Positions 47,728-59,600 of a stretch of 64,000 bases of DNA are shown in pieces. The position numbers were made by a program, and so were the translations under genes. Position 1 is the first letter of the stretch; each line of letters opens with the position of its first letter. A model generated the notes under the pieces. That model saw only the letters and a list, made by a program, of their open reading frames with translations, searched no databases and was not told the origin of the DNA. The DNA lies in the IMG/VR virus record IMGVR_UViG_3300027749_000063, positions 1 through 64,000 of that record; one strand, given 5' to 3'. The DNA is from a virus.

Positions 47728-50142
47728 ATGTTAAGAAATCGTTTATTCAAGAAATTTGGCAATGGTGGGGTAGACGATATCCCTAAAAAAGGTATTAGTA
47801 CTTCTACTGCTACTCCTACTTCTCCTCAACCTGAAAAGATTACTAATGAAGGAGGACTTAACATTCCTACAGCAGAAGAACTTAATTCGATATTACAAAA
47901 GAATATTGCTCAACCTAACTCTGATGTATTTGGAAAGCCCTTTGCTCCTAAGGGCAGTTATAGGAGTTCTTTAATGCCTGAGGGTACAATTACCTCAGAA
48001 GGAACTACTTATGAGCCTGGAACATTTAACGATGCTTCTAAGACTCTTAATTTTCTTTATAGTAATACAGGTACTAAAGCAAATGAAGGTCAACCTAAGC
48101 CTGAAGACAATCAAGACAACCAAACAAGAGATGCAGTTTCTTTAGGACTTCTAGGATTAGATGCAGGACTTGCATACAATCAAGACCTAAAGAATGAACG
48201 TACTCTTAACGAATCAATTCAACAACGAAAGTCAAAGCCTCTTTATGATTATAACTATATGTATGGTCGTACATCAAGTGGAGGTACAGAATATCAACCT
48301 ACAATTAAAGCAGAAATGGGTGCACAAATAAAAAAACGTTATGCTTCTAATGGAGCAAATGATGTAGAAATTGAAGGTGGAGAATTTATCCAACTTCCAA
48401 ACTTTGAAACAGAAATGGCTACAGGCCCTTCTCACTCTAATGGGGGGATACCTACAAACCTTCCTGACCAAACTAAAGTATACTCTAACAATCTAAAGCC
48501 AGAAGGTTCTAAAAAGACCTTTGCTCAGATTGCTAAGAAGTACGATACTACTTCTTACAAGAAGACAATAGATAATCCTTTTGCTAAGCAGGTAGACAAA
48601 GACACTGCTAGCATTATGATGCAACGTAATCAAAAAATCCTTGATGATTTATTTAATGATCAACAGGCTCTTAATGGAAATTCTAACGGAGAGGTGGAAG
48701 CAAAGAATGGAGCAAGCATTAACAATGCAGGCTTCAGAGCACTTCCCCAAAATGTGCAAGATAAAATACTTGCAGAAATGCAGTATGGAGGATATGCTAA
48801 AAGAGAAGCTGCATCATTAGAGATGCAAGATGGAGGTACTGATATAAATGATATAACTAATCCTTACGAAAAAGGAAACTTTCCTCCTAAGTCAACATAT
48901 CCTTATGACCCAAAGAAGGCTGGTATGCCTGCATACACAGCAGACGAAACTACATTTTTAACAGGTATGGATTCTAGGTTGGCTCCTAGTCAAGAGATGG
49001 TTCCTGGAATACAACCAGGATCTGCTAGTGGTGTTTATGGAGATCAAGATAATATGGCTACGTTTAATAAGAACTATGATTGGTATCTTAAAGATCTAGC
49101 TGCTAAAGGAGAGACTTACGATCCTAAAAGAAAAGGAGATTCTTACAAAGCACAGGTTGCTTTTAATGAGGAGGCTTACAATAGATTTAGAAAACAAGGC
49201 TTAGGAGAAGAAGATGCACGTAAAAGAGTAAACGAGATTGGCTTTGATGTTAAGACAGGATTACAAAACTCGTTAGATGACAAGTTAGGAAAGTATACAG
49301 CAACACGTATACTACCTGATGGAACTCCTGTTACTCCTGTTACTCCAATAGGTACTTCAGGTATACCTCCAGGTACAACTCCAGAGAAAGGTAAAAGTAC
49401 GACTCCTAATACAGAACCTAATAAAGAACCTATAAAAGATCCTGTTACAGGTAGAACTTTTACAGGAGTAGGAGAACCTAATAAAGGAAAGTATATTCCA
49501 GGACAGTTTCCTTTGTATCAAGCTATTCCAGAAGCTATGGGACTTGCTCAATCACAAGAAATTTATCCTTATGCTATTCCTGAGATAGATGCGCCTTATC
49601 TTCGCCCTCAGACTTTAAACATTCAAAGTCAGTTACAAGATATAGATAGTATGGCAACAGCAAGTCAAAGAGCAGGAGGAGATCCCCTAACTACTTACAT
49701 AGCAGGACTAGATGCTAAGCAAAGAGCATTTGGAGCTAAGCAAAACTATGATGCAAATGCACGTGCTGCTGCAGATCAAGCTAATGCTTCTATGCAGTTT
49801 AATGCTGACCGAGTTAACATGAATGCTTTTGATCAAGTTTATAATACTCAAATAGCTAATGCAAGAGATGCTCAGTCTTACGAAAAGAATAAACAAGTCA
49901 ATAGTTTAGTTAATAAGAAAGCTCAGTTTACTCAAGAAGAAAATAAAAAATCTGCTTACATTAACAACTTAATTGAGAACTATGATGTTGATTCTAAAGG
50001 TAACTTTACTTTGAAGCCAGGTAAGAATCCAATTATAAACAATACACCTAGTAAAAACGTAGATGCTTCTACTACAGCTATTCCTCCAACCAAAGCTAAG
50101 ACTAAAGGTAAGAACGGAATGTATAAAAAATCTAAATATTAA
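47728..50142 (+). CDS. virion cargo-type protein, 804 aa
   Basis: Low-complexity Thr/Pro/Asn-rich N-terminal region, then a conserved-looking module at about 190-255: VEIEGGEFIQLPNFETE, GPSHSNGGIPTNLPD and TKVYSNNLK. This EGGE - GPSH - GGI - LP order recurs in large proteins of crAss-like phages. The C-terminal third is helical and coiled (AFDQVYNTQIANARDAQSYE). Together with the next genes it belongs to the set of proteins packed in the head and ejected with the DNA. The exact role is not known. Confidence 0.65.
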   Translation: MLRNRLFKKFGNGGVDDIPKKGISTSTATPTSPQPEKITNEGGLNIPTAEELNSILQKNIAQPNSDVFGKPFAPKGSYRSSLMPEGTITSEGTTYEPGTFNDASKTLNFLYSNTGTKANEGQPKPEDNQDNQTRDAVSLGLLGLDAGLAYNQDLKNERTLNESIQQRKSKPLYDYNYMYGRTSSGGTEYQPTIKAEMGAQIKKRYASNGANDVEIEGGEFIQLPNFETEMATGPSHSNGGIPTNLPDQTKVYSNNLKPEGSKKTFAQIAKKYDTTSYKKTIDNPFAKQVDKDTASIMMQRNQKILDDLFNDQQALNGNSNGEVEAKNGASINNAGFRALPQNVQDKILAEMQYGGYAKREAASLEMQDGGTDINDITNPYEKGNFPPKSTYPYDPKKAGMPAYTADETTFLTGMDSRLAPSQEMVPGIQPGSASGVYGDQDNMATFNKNYDWYLKDLAAKGETYDPKRKGDSYKAQVAFNEEAYNRFRKQGLGEEDARKRVNEIGFDVKTGLQNSLDDKLGKYTATRILPDGTPVTPVTPIGTSGIPPGTTPEKGKSTTPNTEPNKEPIKDPVTGRTFTGVGEPNKGKYIPGQFPLYQAIPEAMGLAQSQEIYPYAIPEIDAPYLRPQTLNIQSQLQDIDSMATASQRAGGDPLTTYIAGLDAKQRAFGAKQNYDANARAAADQANASMQFNADRVNMNAFDQVYNTQIANARDAQSYEKNKQVNSLVNKKAQFTQEENKKSAYINNLIENYDVDSKGNFTLKPGKNPIINNTPSKNVDASTTAIPPTKAKTKGKNGMYKKSKY

Positions 50143-50145
50143 ACC

Positions 50146-51882
50146 ATGCCAATTTCAGCTAACCATAATAGATTTGCAGACTCCCAGTACATATCTGCTT
50201 TACCTGCAGATGATCTTATTAACCTAGCAGTTAAGAAGCAAGAAATGTACACTGAGGGACTTACTAAAGTTCAACAGAGTGTAGACGCTTACGGACAACT
50301 TAGAAACAATATCAAGACTGATGTAGAACGTGAGTACTTTGATAAGACAATGGACAATCTAGTAAAGACTATTAACAGTAGTGCTGGATTAGACTTTTCT
50401 ATGAAGGGTAATGTACAAGCAGTCCTAAACATAGGTAAGCCTTTAGAAAGAGATCAGTACATTACTACTGCTATTTCTAACGGGAATGAAATTACTCGTA
50501 GACAGGAAACTTTAGGTAAACTTAAATCCGATGAAAGAAGTGCTGCTAATGATGCTGATTACTTTGAGGATGTACAAGACTACATGAAGAGTGGTAAACT
50601 AGGATACAAACTAGGAAGTAAAGAATATACTCCTTACATTGATATCTCAAAAGAAATCAATGAGCGTATGAAGGGGGCTAAAGAAAATGGTACAGTAGAT
50701 ATTATGATGGATGGCAAGTACATCAAAACAGAATCTACAAAAGGTTTAACTGATCTTCAAGTTGGTGCTAAAATTAGAGCAGGACTAGGAGCTAAGGAAA
50801 ATAATCAACTTCGTATAGATGCAATGTATGACCTCAAACAAAGGGGAGTAGAACAGGGCCATGCTGAAGTAGTTGGTTATTATACTAATCTTAAACAAAC
50901 AAGTGAGGCTATCCTACTTCAAAGTCAAAATCAGTTAAAAGCAGCACAAGACGCTTACGCTAAAACTCCTACAGAAAGTGCAAGACTAGACCTTGAAGCT
51001 GTTAGAGGACCGTTAGAAGAAGCAAGAGTTCAAGTAGAAGTTGCTAATAAGAATTTAACTACAGTATCTGATCCAGCTAACTTTAACCCTAATCAATATG
51101 TTAGTTTGTTTACTGATAAATTTATTGCTAATCAAGCTAATGCCTATGCTTATAAACAAGTAGAAACAAAGATTCAAGCAGATCCTTATGGAGTACAAGC
51201 ATCAGCTTCTAACAATGCAATGAAGTTGGCTTCATACAATAGTCAATTACGTAGAGAAGAGTTTCAAGTAAAGTCAGATATCGTAGGAACTAAGTTACCT
51301 ACTGATGCTCGTGTGCTTTCTGGAAATGATAATCTTCAGTTAAACTTTAAACCTACTCAAGGTTTAAATGATTTAGCAAACTATTACAAAGAGACTGGTA
51401 TTACTATTGACGGAAAAGATAATGCAAGTACAGTAGGAAAAGAAGTTAGAGAAGCTAACTCTGCTTTTACTAGTGCGGATATAAAAACTCCTGAAGGACA
51501 AAAAGCAATACAAGATGCAGTTAATAAACTTAATACTTCTTATAAGATTACTGGTGATACAAACTTAAGAGACGTAGCTGCTAAGGCTGCTTCTGTATTA
51601 CAGGCTTATAAAACATATCAAACTAAAACAACAGGAGAAAAAAGTGTAACTAAGGATGGAGAGTTTGTAGAAGTCAACACAGGAAAACGTTCTATGCCTG
51701 CAGATGAATTCTTTAATCAACCATTTAATAGTCTGTTAGAAACATCTCAGACACAAGTGTATAGTCGCCCAAGGAGAAGTATGAATCAATTAGAACAGAT
51801 GATGCAAATGAAAATGTTAGATTCTGATAATAGTTCTACTACTACTACTACTCCAACTGATAACACTGATAATCCTGGTTAA
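50146..51882 (+). CDS. helical cargo-type protein, 578 aa
   Basis: Almost entirely helical with long charged helices (SQNQLKAAQDAYAKTPTESA) and a Thr/Asp-rich C-terminal tail. The N-terminus (MPISANHNRFADSQYISALP) is typical of internal phage proteins that bind other cargo. No membrane segment or enzyme motif. It is separated from its neighbours by three and two bases, so the cargo genes are read together. Confidence 0.65.
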   Translation: MPISANHNRFADSQYISALPADDLINLAVKKQEMYTEGLTKVQQSVDAYGQLRNNIKTDVEREYFDKTMDNLVKTINSSAGLDFSMKGNVQAVLNIGKPLERDQYITTAISNGNEITRRQETLGKLKSDERSAANDADYFEDVQDYMKSGKLGYKLGSKEYTPYIDISKEINERMKGAKENGTVDIMMDGKYIKTESTKGLTDLQVGAKIRAGLGAKENNQLRIDAMYDLKQRGVEQGHAEVVGYYTNLKQTSEAILLQSQNQLKAAQDAYAKTPTESARLDLEAVRGPLEEARVQVEVANKNLTTVSDPANFNPNQYVSLFTDKFIANQANAYAYKQVETKIQADPYGVQASASNNAMKLASYNSQLRREEFQVKSDIVGTKLPTDARVLSGNDNLQLNFKPTQGLNDLANYYKETGITIDGKDNASTVGKEVREANSAFTSADIKTPEGQKAIQDAVNKLNTSYKITGDTNLRDVAAKAASVLQAYKTYQTKTTGEKSVTKDGEFVEVNTGKRSMPADEFFNQPFNSLLETSQTQVYSRPRRSMNQLEQMMQMKMLDSDNSSTTTTTPTDNTDNPG

Positions 51883-51884
51883 TA

Positions 51885-54800
51885 ATGCCAAACGATCCTA
51901 AATACCCTACACTTGCTCCTAACGTAGGAAGATTTTCTTCCAAAACAGTAAAGTTAGGAAATACTGCCCAGTCTCAAGCTTTGGCAAACGAAGGAATTAT
52001 TGCTCAAAATAATTCTATCTTTCTTGCTCAACAAAAACAACAACAGGAAGCACTTAGAAGTAAAGCAGCTAACGATGCTAAGATTGATGGAGCATTGACA
52101 ACTGCAGCACAAATTAATTTAGAAAGCGTAGGATCACTTAGACCAGGAATGTTCTTTTCTCCTCCGTCTACTAAAGGAACAATGGGTCCTCAGTTGACTA
52201 CAGAGTATCAGTTAGTTAACCAAGAGAAAAATAGATCTAAACAAATTCTTACAGAAAGCTTTGGAGAGAAAGATCCTATCTCAGAAGAGTTAGATAAAAA
52301 ACTAGGTCAAGCAGAAGATGAATTAAATACTTTTACTTCTAGAAAACAACAAGGTTCTGCTATTACCAGTGTAGGAGCAGAAGCAGGAGGAGGAGCAGGA
52401 GGATTTTTACAAGACTTTATTGCAGAGAAGGCTTTAGGACAAGACACTAGTTTAAATAAAGAACAAGAATTAAAGAATACTATTGCTAATCTTAAACAGA
52501 GTCAAGCAACTATAAACTCTTTTAAATCCGATCTACAACTAAAGAAATTTACTACAGATTATCTTACTGAGTTAAAAGGACAAGGTAAGAAGTTTGGAGA
52601 ACAAGAAGCAGCAACTCTAATGCAGAAAGCAAAAGAGATTACAGCAAACCAAAGACATCTTACCAGAGGAGACGATTTGTATGATGACAACACATACAAT
52701 ACTTATATAAAAGACTTTCAGGGAAAGAATGATTTCTTTGACTGGAGACATACAGACATAAGTTTAGGTAATGCAATAAACTCTGTTTACAATCAAGTAA
52801 AATCTGCACAAGGTCCTGAGAGAGAAGAGTTGGTAGGAGTTCTTAACCAATTACAAGGTTATAGTAAAAGACATGAGGGTTCTAACAAAGACGCTTACGA
52901 TCATTACTACGGGGGATCAAAACAATACTACAAAGAAAATACTCCTTGGAAAACTTATTTAGGTAACCAAATTGGAGGGGGAGTTGGAGAAGGATTATAC
53001 AATGCTTTAGGTACAATAGTTAGTACTTCTCAAGATCTACTAGGATACCACTCTGCTGCATTTGCTTCTAGACAAGCTAAGGATAAATACTTTTCAGCTG
53101 ATATGCTTCAAGCGGACTTAGATGGAGATGGTAGGATTACAGAAAGAGATCAAGACATTAATGGTCAATATCAGTACATTGGAAAGAATGTTACTTATAT
53201 AAAAGCAGGAGATGGACCAGATAAAAAAGGAAAGGGTGATGTAGGTTTTATTGGGCAATCTGTTTTAGGAGCTTCTGTAAGAACTCTTGCAGAAATGGCA
53301 CCTACTTTATTACTTACTAGGGGTATGATGGCAGCAGGTGCTGGCATGCGAATAGCAACCTTTGCTCCAGTTGCTTTAACTTCTACTATTCGTTCTTATG
53401 AAGAGAATCGTAAGTGGTTCAAAGATAAAGGCACTGCAGCTTTAGTAAGTGGTATTCAAGGAATTATTGAAGGAGCAACTGAATCTATTGTTCCAGACAT
53501 TAGTTACTTTATGGGTAACAAGTCTTTAGGAACAAAAGCTTTAAACAATAGTAGTAGAAAATATTTTACAGCTCAAACTTTAGTTCCTGAGTTTACAACA
53601 CTTTCTAATGCGGGTAAAAACTTTCTTTTAGGAACAGTCTATGCAGGAAAAGCTTTAGGTAAACAAACTTTACAAGAAGGTGCTGAAGAAGAACTTTCGA
53701 TGTTTGCTAACTATATCTTAGATAAACAACTTGAAACAAAAGATGATCTTTATGGAAAGAGAGAACAGGAGTTAGATGATAGCAGTGTAGAAGGATTCTT
53801 TAAGTCAGTAGCAAAAACATTTGTTGAGTCTGCAGCTGCAGGATTACTTATGTCTGGTACTGCTATAGGAAGTTCTCGTACAGAAGATAGGAACTATATG
53901 CGATTTAACATTGCAAATAATCCTGACCAATTTAAAACAGAACTAAAAAGCCAACTAGAAGCAAAGAAGATTACACAAGATCAGTATAATAAAGGAATTT
54001 TGGAGACAGGTCGCTTAAGTCAATTACAAGAACAAGCGACAAGTACTATGATGAATCTAGTAGACTCAGAAAATCTATTAGAAGATCATGACAAACAATA
54101 CGAATACTTTTCTAAATTACTTACTAGAGATGATCTATTAACTAAAGTAGATTACAATGCTTTGTCTGAAACAGAAAAAGCAGAATACGTTAAGAAAGTA
54201 GAGACTGTAGAAAAAGAGATAGATAGCTTTGAAAATTCAGCAAGACAGTATGCAAACATGCCTAAAGAAGAGAAAGAAGGCATACTGGCTAAAATGTTTC
54301 AGAAGAATCTTGAAACTGTAAAGAACACAAACAATCCTGCAGTACTTGCAAAAAACTTAAAAGCCATTACAGATGCAATTGAAATAGGAGAGAAAACAGG
54401 TAAAGGTTCTCAAGTAGCAATCTCAGGAAGACAGCAAGTAAGAGAAGCTTTAGTAGGACAGATAGAAAGACTTCAAACTGTAGAGGATAATGGGAACACT
54501 GTATATGAGAATCAATTATTAAATACTCCTATAGAATCTGCTGGAGAGTCTATGCAGATAAGTAATGCTGTTAAGTTAGAAAACCTATTGACTGAGAATA
54601 AAAACTTAGTCAGCCCTGCAGTAAGACAACAGTTACTTGGTAAGATTGCTCAGGCTTCTAGTGTTGCAAGAGAAAGACTTAATAGCCTTTCTAAGAAAGA
54701 ACAGAAGAAAGTTATTGCTAGAGAATTAGCAAGAGTAGAATTAATATACCCTGGTACTGCTTTTAATAAAGAAAGATTAAAGACATTATTTGGTCAAGAC

Positions 54801-56597
54801 TTAACTCAAGAAGAACACTCAGAAGTAATACAGCAAGCTTCAGTTATAACTGCTAGAGAGAAGGAAACTCTTAAGGACGAAGACATATTACAACCTCAAG
54901 ACGAGGATATAACATTAAACTCTTTACTTAAATCTATTGAAGCTACTCCTGCAGAGATTCAAGTAGAGAATGAGATGGGTAATGTAGAAACAAAAAGAAA
55001 TGAAGAAAGAGTTACTAGGGAGCGTAGAGCTGTTATGTCTATTCCTAGAGCTAAATCTAAAGAACAAGCAAGAGGTAGAGTTAAAGCTATCTTTAAGGTA
55101 CTAGGTTATGATACTGAACAAATAAATAAAGCTTTAGAAGATCTTAACAAAGTATTTGATAATCAAGAAGTTACAAGTCCAGGTGAAATCTATGAAGGAT
55201 TTCTTCGCTTCCTTGACTCAAACTTATTACGTTCTTTACCTGATAGAGCTATTACAACTTCAGAAGATATATTAGCTGAAGAACCTATAGTAACAGAAAC
55301 AGTAACTCCTCCTATAGTAACTGAAACACAGACTTCTGTTGTATCTGAAGAGGATGCTTTATTTGGAACTAATGAAGAGATTGATGCTCGTAGAGGAGCA
55401 GCAGAAGTTGTTGTAGAAGGTCCTACAATAGATGCAGCAGACGAAGTGATAACTGAAACTCCTATTCCTGTAGTGGATCCATTAGATGGTTTAGAAGTAG
55501 TTGCTGCAAAGAGTATAGATTCCCCTAATCTAGTGGCAACTGTTCCTACAGTATTTACAAATAGTAATGCAGTAGTACAAAGTTCTATTATGAGAACGAT
55601 CAGTCAATCCTTAGAGTCTTTTAATCTAAAAGTAGTAGATATGTTCTCTTTTATAAGAGAGACTTTAGGAGAGTCAGCTATGCCTACCTTAGAGAACATC
55701 TATAATAATCTAACAGAGGCGCTTAAAACAAACGACACAGAAGCTATTGCTAGACTTAAAGAAGAGTACTTAGCTGTATTTAGTGGTAGTACATTTGCTA
55801 ATGAGCAGTTAGAATATATCTGGAAAGCACAATACGTAAACGGAAAACCTGATGCTTCCATTCCTTTCCAAGACTTAGCTTATGTTACCAATGGACAGTT
55901 TGCTACAGCATACCAAGGAGACGAAGTAATTGTTACTGCAGTAAAAAAAGAGACAGGAGAAGTGTTTACTTATAATGCAACTGTAACAGGCAAAGTAAAT
56001 GAATCAAACCAAATCGAAGTAAAGACTCGTAAGGGTAATATAGTTTATATTAAGAAGAGCAACCTCCAAACTATTGCTCCTAGAACAATAAGTGTAAGAG
56101 CAAACTTTAATCAAACTAACTCTATTATGATGACTGCAGTAGATAGAACTACTGGAGAGATTGCTAAGTTTAATTCTAACGGAAAAAGAGATGCTCAAGG
56201 AGATACACAGTTAAATACATTTGTTCCTAGAGAGAATGACGCTATGAAAGAAGTAAGAAAAAGTCTTGCTTCAGGTCAACCTGTTGCTCACACTCTTCCT
56301 ATACATGCAGGAGCAAGAATCAATAGTGCTTTTGCTTATGAAAAGGGAAAGACTTCTGTTTACTTAACAGCTTCAGTTACAGGAATTAACACTGACATAC
56401 AAACAGTAGCACCTGTAGAATTAGATGTAGTATCTGAAGAAATAGTAGAACCACAAGTAACTTCTACCTTAAGTAAAGACGAATTAGACATTCTTTCTTT
56501 TGATACTAGTCAGATAGACAACCTAGAGATTTCTGAAAATCCTATAAATCAAAGTGATGCGAAAGAGATAGAGGATGCAGCAAGCTGTAAACTATAA
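51885..56597 (+). CDS. DNA-ejection-type cargo protein, 1570 aa
   Basis: A giant internal protein. Helical Gln-rich N-terminal region, an EF-hand-like loop at about residue 411 (DLDGDGRITERDQD), hydrophobic and possibly membrane-inserting segments at about 456-500 (SVRTLAEMAPTLLLTRGMMA, MRIATFAPVALTS) and near 640-660 (VESAAAGLLMSGTAIGSS), a long coiled-coil middle, and beta-rich C-terminal modules (about 1290-1500). Membrane segments within a large internal protein fit an ejection channel, as in T7 gp14-gp16-type proteins. No lytic transglycosylase motif is recognised. It ends shortly before the polymerase gene. Confidence 0.65.
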   Translation: MPNDPKYPTLAPNVGRFSSKTVKLGNTAQSQALANEGIIAQNNSIFLAQQKQQQEALRSKAANDAKIDGALTTAAQINLESVGSLRPGMFFSPPSTKGTMGPQLTTEYQLVNQEKNRSKQILTESFGEKDPISEELDKKLGQAEDELNTFTSRKQQGSAITSVGAEAGGGAGGFLQDFIAEKALGQDTSLNKEQELKNTIANLKQSQATINSFKSDLQLKKFTTDYLTELKGQGKKFGEQEAATLMQKAKEITANQRHLTRGDDLYDDNTYNTYIKDFQGKNDFFDWRHTDISLGNAINSVYNQVKSAQGPEREELVGVLNQLQGYSKRHEGSNKDAYDHYYGGSKQYYKENTPWKTYLGNQIGGGVGEGLYNALGTIVSTSQDLLGYHSAAFASRQAKDKYFSADMLQADLDGDGRITERDQDINGQYQYIGKNVTYIKAGDGPDKKGKGDVGFIGQSVLGASVRTLAEMAPTLLLTRGMMAAGAGMRIATFAPVALTSTIRSYEENRKWFKDKGTAALVSGIQGIIEGATESIVPDISYFMGNKSLGTKALNNSSRKYFTAQTLVPEFTTLSNAGKNFLLGTVYAGKALGKQTLQEGAEEELSMFANYILDKQLETKDDLYGKREQELDDSSVEGFFKSVAKTFVESAAAGLLMSGTAIGSSRTEDRNYMRFNIANNPDQFKTELKSQLEAKKITQDQYNKGILETGRLSQLQEQATSTMMNLVDSENLLEDHDKQYEYFSKLLTRDDLLTKVDYNALSETEKAEYVKKVETVEKEIDSFENSARQYANMPKEEKEGILAKMFQKNLETVKNTNNPAVLAKNLKAITDAIEIGEKTGKGSQVAISGRQQVREALVGQIERLQTVEDNGNTVYENQLLNTPIESAGESMQISNAVKLENLLTENKNLVSPAVRQQLLGKIAQASSVARERLNSLSKKEQKKVIARELARVELIYPGTAFNKERLKTLFGQDLTQEEHSEVIQQASVITAREKETLKDEDILQPQDEDITLNSLLKSIEATPAEIQVENEMGNVETKRNEERVTRERRAVMSIPRAKSKEQARGRVKAIFKVLGYDTEQINKALEDLNKVFDNQEVTSPGEIYEGFLRFLDSNLLRSLPDRAITTSEDILAEEPIVTETVTPPIVTETQTSVVSEEDALFGTNEEIDARRGAAEVVVEGPTIDAADEVITETPIPVVDPLDGLEVVAAKSIDSPNLVATVPTVFTNSNAVVQSSIMRTISQSLESFNLKVVDMFSFIRETLGESAMPTLENIYNNLTEALKTNDTEAIARLKEEYLAVFSGSTFANEQLEYIWKAQYVNGKPDASIPFQDLAYVTNGQFATAYQGDEVIVTAVKKETGEVFTYNATVTGKVNESNQIEVKTRKGNIVYIKKSNLQTIAPRTISVRANFNQTNSIMMTAVDRTTGEIAKFNSNGKRDAQGDTQLNTFVPRENDAMKEVRKSLASGQPVAHTLPIHAGARINSAFAYEKGKTSVYLTASVTGINTDIQTVAPVELDVVSEEIVEPQVTSTLSKDELDILSFDTSQIDNLEISENPINQSDAKEIEDAASCKL

Positions 56598-56605
56598 TAA
56601 TTAAG

Positions 56606-56635
56606 TTTTAAAAGTATCAAACTAAAGTATATTTG
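56606..56635 (+). promoter_or_regulatory. probable promoter of the polymerase gene
   Basis: TATATTTG (56628-56635) five bases before the ATG, with TTT at the -33 position (19-nt spacer). The start of transcription would fall at or inside the first codons, so a leaderless or near-leaderless message is implied; the match could also be chance. Confidence 0.4.
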
Positions 56636-56640
56636 TAAAG

Positions 56641-59600
56641 ATGGCAAAAATAAACTGTCCTGATAGGGGTAATAAAGATTTCTTAGATTTAAGTAATGCA
56701 CTAGGCAGTGATGCTTTAGCTAAATTTATATGGTATAAGAATAGCAACCTTCCTTTGAATCAAACAGAGGACGCAGAAGGAAACATTGTACCTAGTGAAG
56801 TATATGATCGTATATTAAATGAAGTTGCAGAAGGTAATGAGGCACAAGCTTTAGCTATGGTCTCTACTATGTATCTTCCTAGTTTCCAAGAAAAGTACAG
56901 AGAAGAAGATCCAGCCTTTACAGTTGACTACATAAAACAAGAAGTACAAGATCATCAAGACAAAGCAGCTAAGAGACAAGGACAACTTATAGAGGAAAAG
57001 ATAATTCCAGGTACAAAAACTCTTTACATTCAAACACCTGAAGGAGACATTGTATACACTCAAGAAGAGGGTAAGGAAATCTTTGACAGCTTAGAGTATT
57101 TATTGGCTACAAAGAAAAGTTGGAAAAGTACTATTGATGCTTTGAAAGAAAGATTCGAAGACATTAGAACTAAAGTAAAAAACTCTACTGTAGATCCTAA
57201 TGTTATAGTTACACCCCAAGATACTCTAGTAGGAAAAAACCTTGTTAACATTTTAAAGAACTGGCCTCAAGTAAAAGCTTGGTATCTAAGTCAAGAATCT
57301 GTATTTGGATTAGAAGCAATAGATGATGAGGTTAATCAAGAGATAGGTAACAGTCCTTACAATAAGAATGCGCATGACTCAAGTCAGATGGATTTGGCTT
57401 CATCCCAAGTTATCAAACTAGTACAAGCTTTACCTAAGTACAATAAACTAACTACACAAGATAGAAAAGATATTAAGTCAGGTAAGAAAAGTATATCTGA
57501 CTTTCAAGTAATAAGTAACATTACTGGATTTCCTGTAGTAGGGAACTTCTCTACTAACTGGAATGTACTTACTTCAAGTCTATCAGGAATAACTGAATAC
57601 CCTAAAATTCTTGCAGAGTTAGCGGTAGTAGCACAAGAGTATCCACAGTTTAATGATATGGTTTCTTTGCTTCCTGAAGAGGATGTGCAAGACGTAGATC
57701 TAAACACAGCAAACTTTGTAGCTTCTTTTGTACAGACAGTCTCTATGCCAGAGATTCTTGCATACCAACTATCTGTTAAAAAACTTACAGGTTCTACTGA
57801 ATCAAGTAACTTGGTTAGTAAAGTATTCCAACTAGGTACTAGAACAACTGATAACCTAGTTAGATACTTTGATGAGGATTACTTTAAGTCTAATCCTAAA
57901 TACGGAACTGTAAATGACAAAGGTGAGACAGTTTTAAATGTACCTAAGTTATTAGAAGATTTTAGTTACATAAAGAACATCAAACAATTCTTTGCAGGAC
58001 GTAATAAACTTACAAATGAGAAGGGAGATTATACTCCAGAAGGCAAAGAGTTATTACAAGGGATACATAAGTTCTACAATGCCTTAGGTATTATTCCTAC
58101 TAATGCACTTTACCAAAAAGATAAGAAAGCGCTTTATGACTTTTTATCTGATACTACTTTTACTGTAAGAGAACTGTATGACAAATTAGAAGAGAGTATA
58201 GATAACACTTCTATTACTCAACCTTTACAATTTTTAGGTAAGTCACAAGGATCAGGTAAAGCACTAGGACCTAAGTTTGATGCTATTAATGCAGTTGTAG
58301 GATACTATGGTAAATTTGAAAGAGAGTTTGCTTCAGGTTCTTACTTTAACTCTGAAGATAAACTTCAGTACAATAAAGTACAGTACTTCTACCTTACTCA
58401 AGTAACTAATGCTTTAAACTCTGTAAAGAGTTATAACGAACTTATAGCTAAGCCAGAGTTTGCTCACCTTGATGTTAGATTGAATCCTAATATTATAGGA
58501 TCTCTTTGGTTAGAAAAAATGTTTGGTATTACTGTTAAGGATAAAACCTTACCTCAGTTATACAAAGAACTTAATTCAGGTAAACAGTTTCCTAGACTTA
58601 AAACACAGTTTAGTAAACAAGACTTTAAGATTAACATTGTAAACTTCTCAGGAGTTAAGGTTGAAGCAGATTTAAAAGACGGTGTAACTACTACCGAACT
58701 TACTTCTGAAGATAAAATTATACAGGATTTTGCTTCTTTCTTCCAAGAAGGTATGACAGAGAACATCCGCTTTGGAGACAAAGGAACTTCTTATGCTACC
58801 ATGACCTCAGGTAAAGTAGAAGAAAGAATGTACGTACCTTTAGATCCTGCAGTATTAGGTAGTAGTGAAAAGTCTACTGTAGTAGAAAAAGTACTAGCAG
58901 ACCAATTCAAGGCTTACCTAACTTCAGAGGTAGCAAGAGTACTCAACATTCTAAATAGCGATAAGAAGCACGTATACAATACAAAAGGAAAAGAGTTGTT
59001 TATATTCAAAGACATCCTTCCTAAAGAAGATTATGCTGACTTAACTAGTAACGACAAAGCAACTGTTATAGCAGCCTTTACTCGTGTTAGTGATCAATTA
59101 CCTACTCACTTGAGTAAGTACTTTGAAACACAAACTGCTCTCTACAAACAACGTCTAATAGAATCTACACTAGGAGACAAGAGTGCTATTACTGATAACT
59201 CTACTGAACAACAGAAGGATCAAGACTTAGCAAATATGTTAAATGCTTTAAACTTTGCTAATCCTGCCTTGTTTAAAAAGAATAAGATTACTCCACAAAA
59301 CTTAGACTACGTTATAGCTAACTACTTAAAGAATGATTTCATTCATAAGGTAGAGTTTATGAAAGTCTTTGTAGGAGACATTGCTAACTTCCAAGTTAAG
59401 GGAGACTTTCGTGAGGTATTTAAACGTATTCCTTTTACTTCTTCTCCTGGATTTGTATTCCAAGACAATGCTGCTGTAATGGCTTATTTAAATAATAGTG
59501 GGAACACTAATGGTTTATACAAAGCATTAAGAGGAGCAACTCAGAAGTTTCGTAAGACAGTTAGAACAGTTGTCTTTAATGATGTAAATACATTTAGTAA

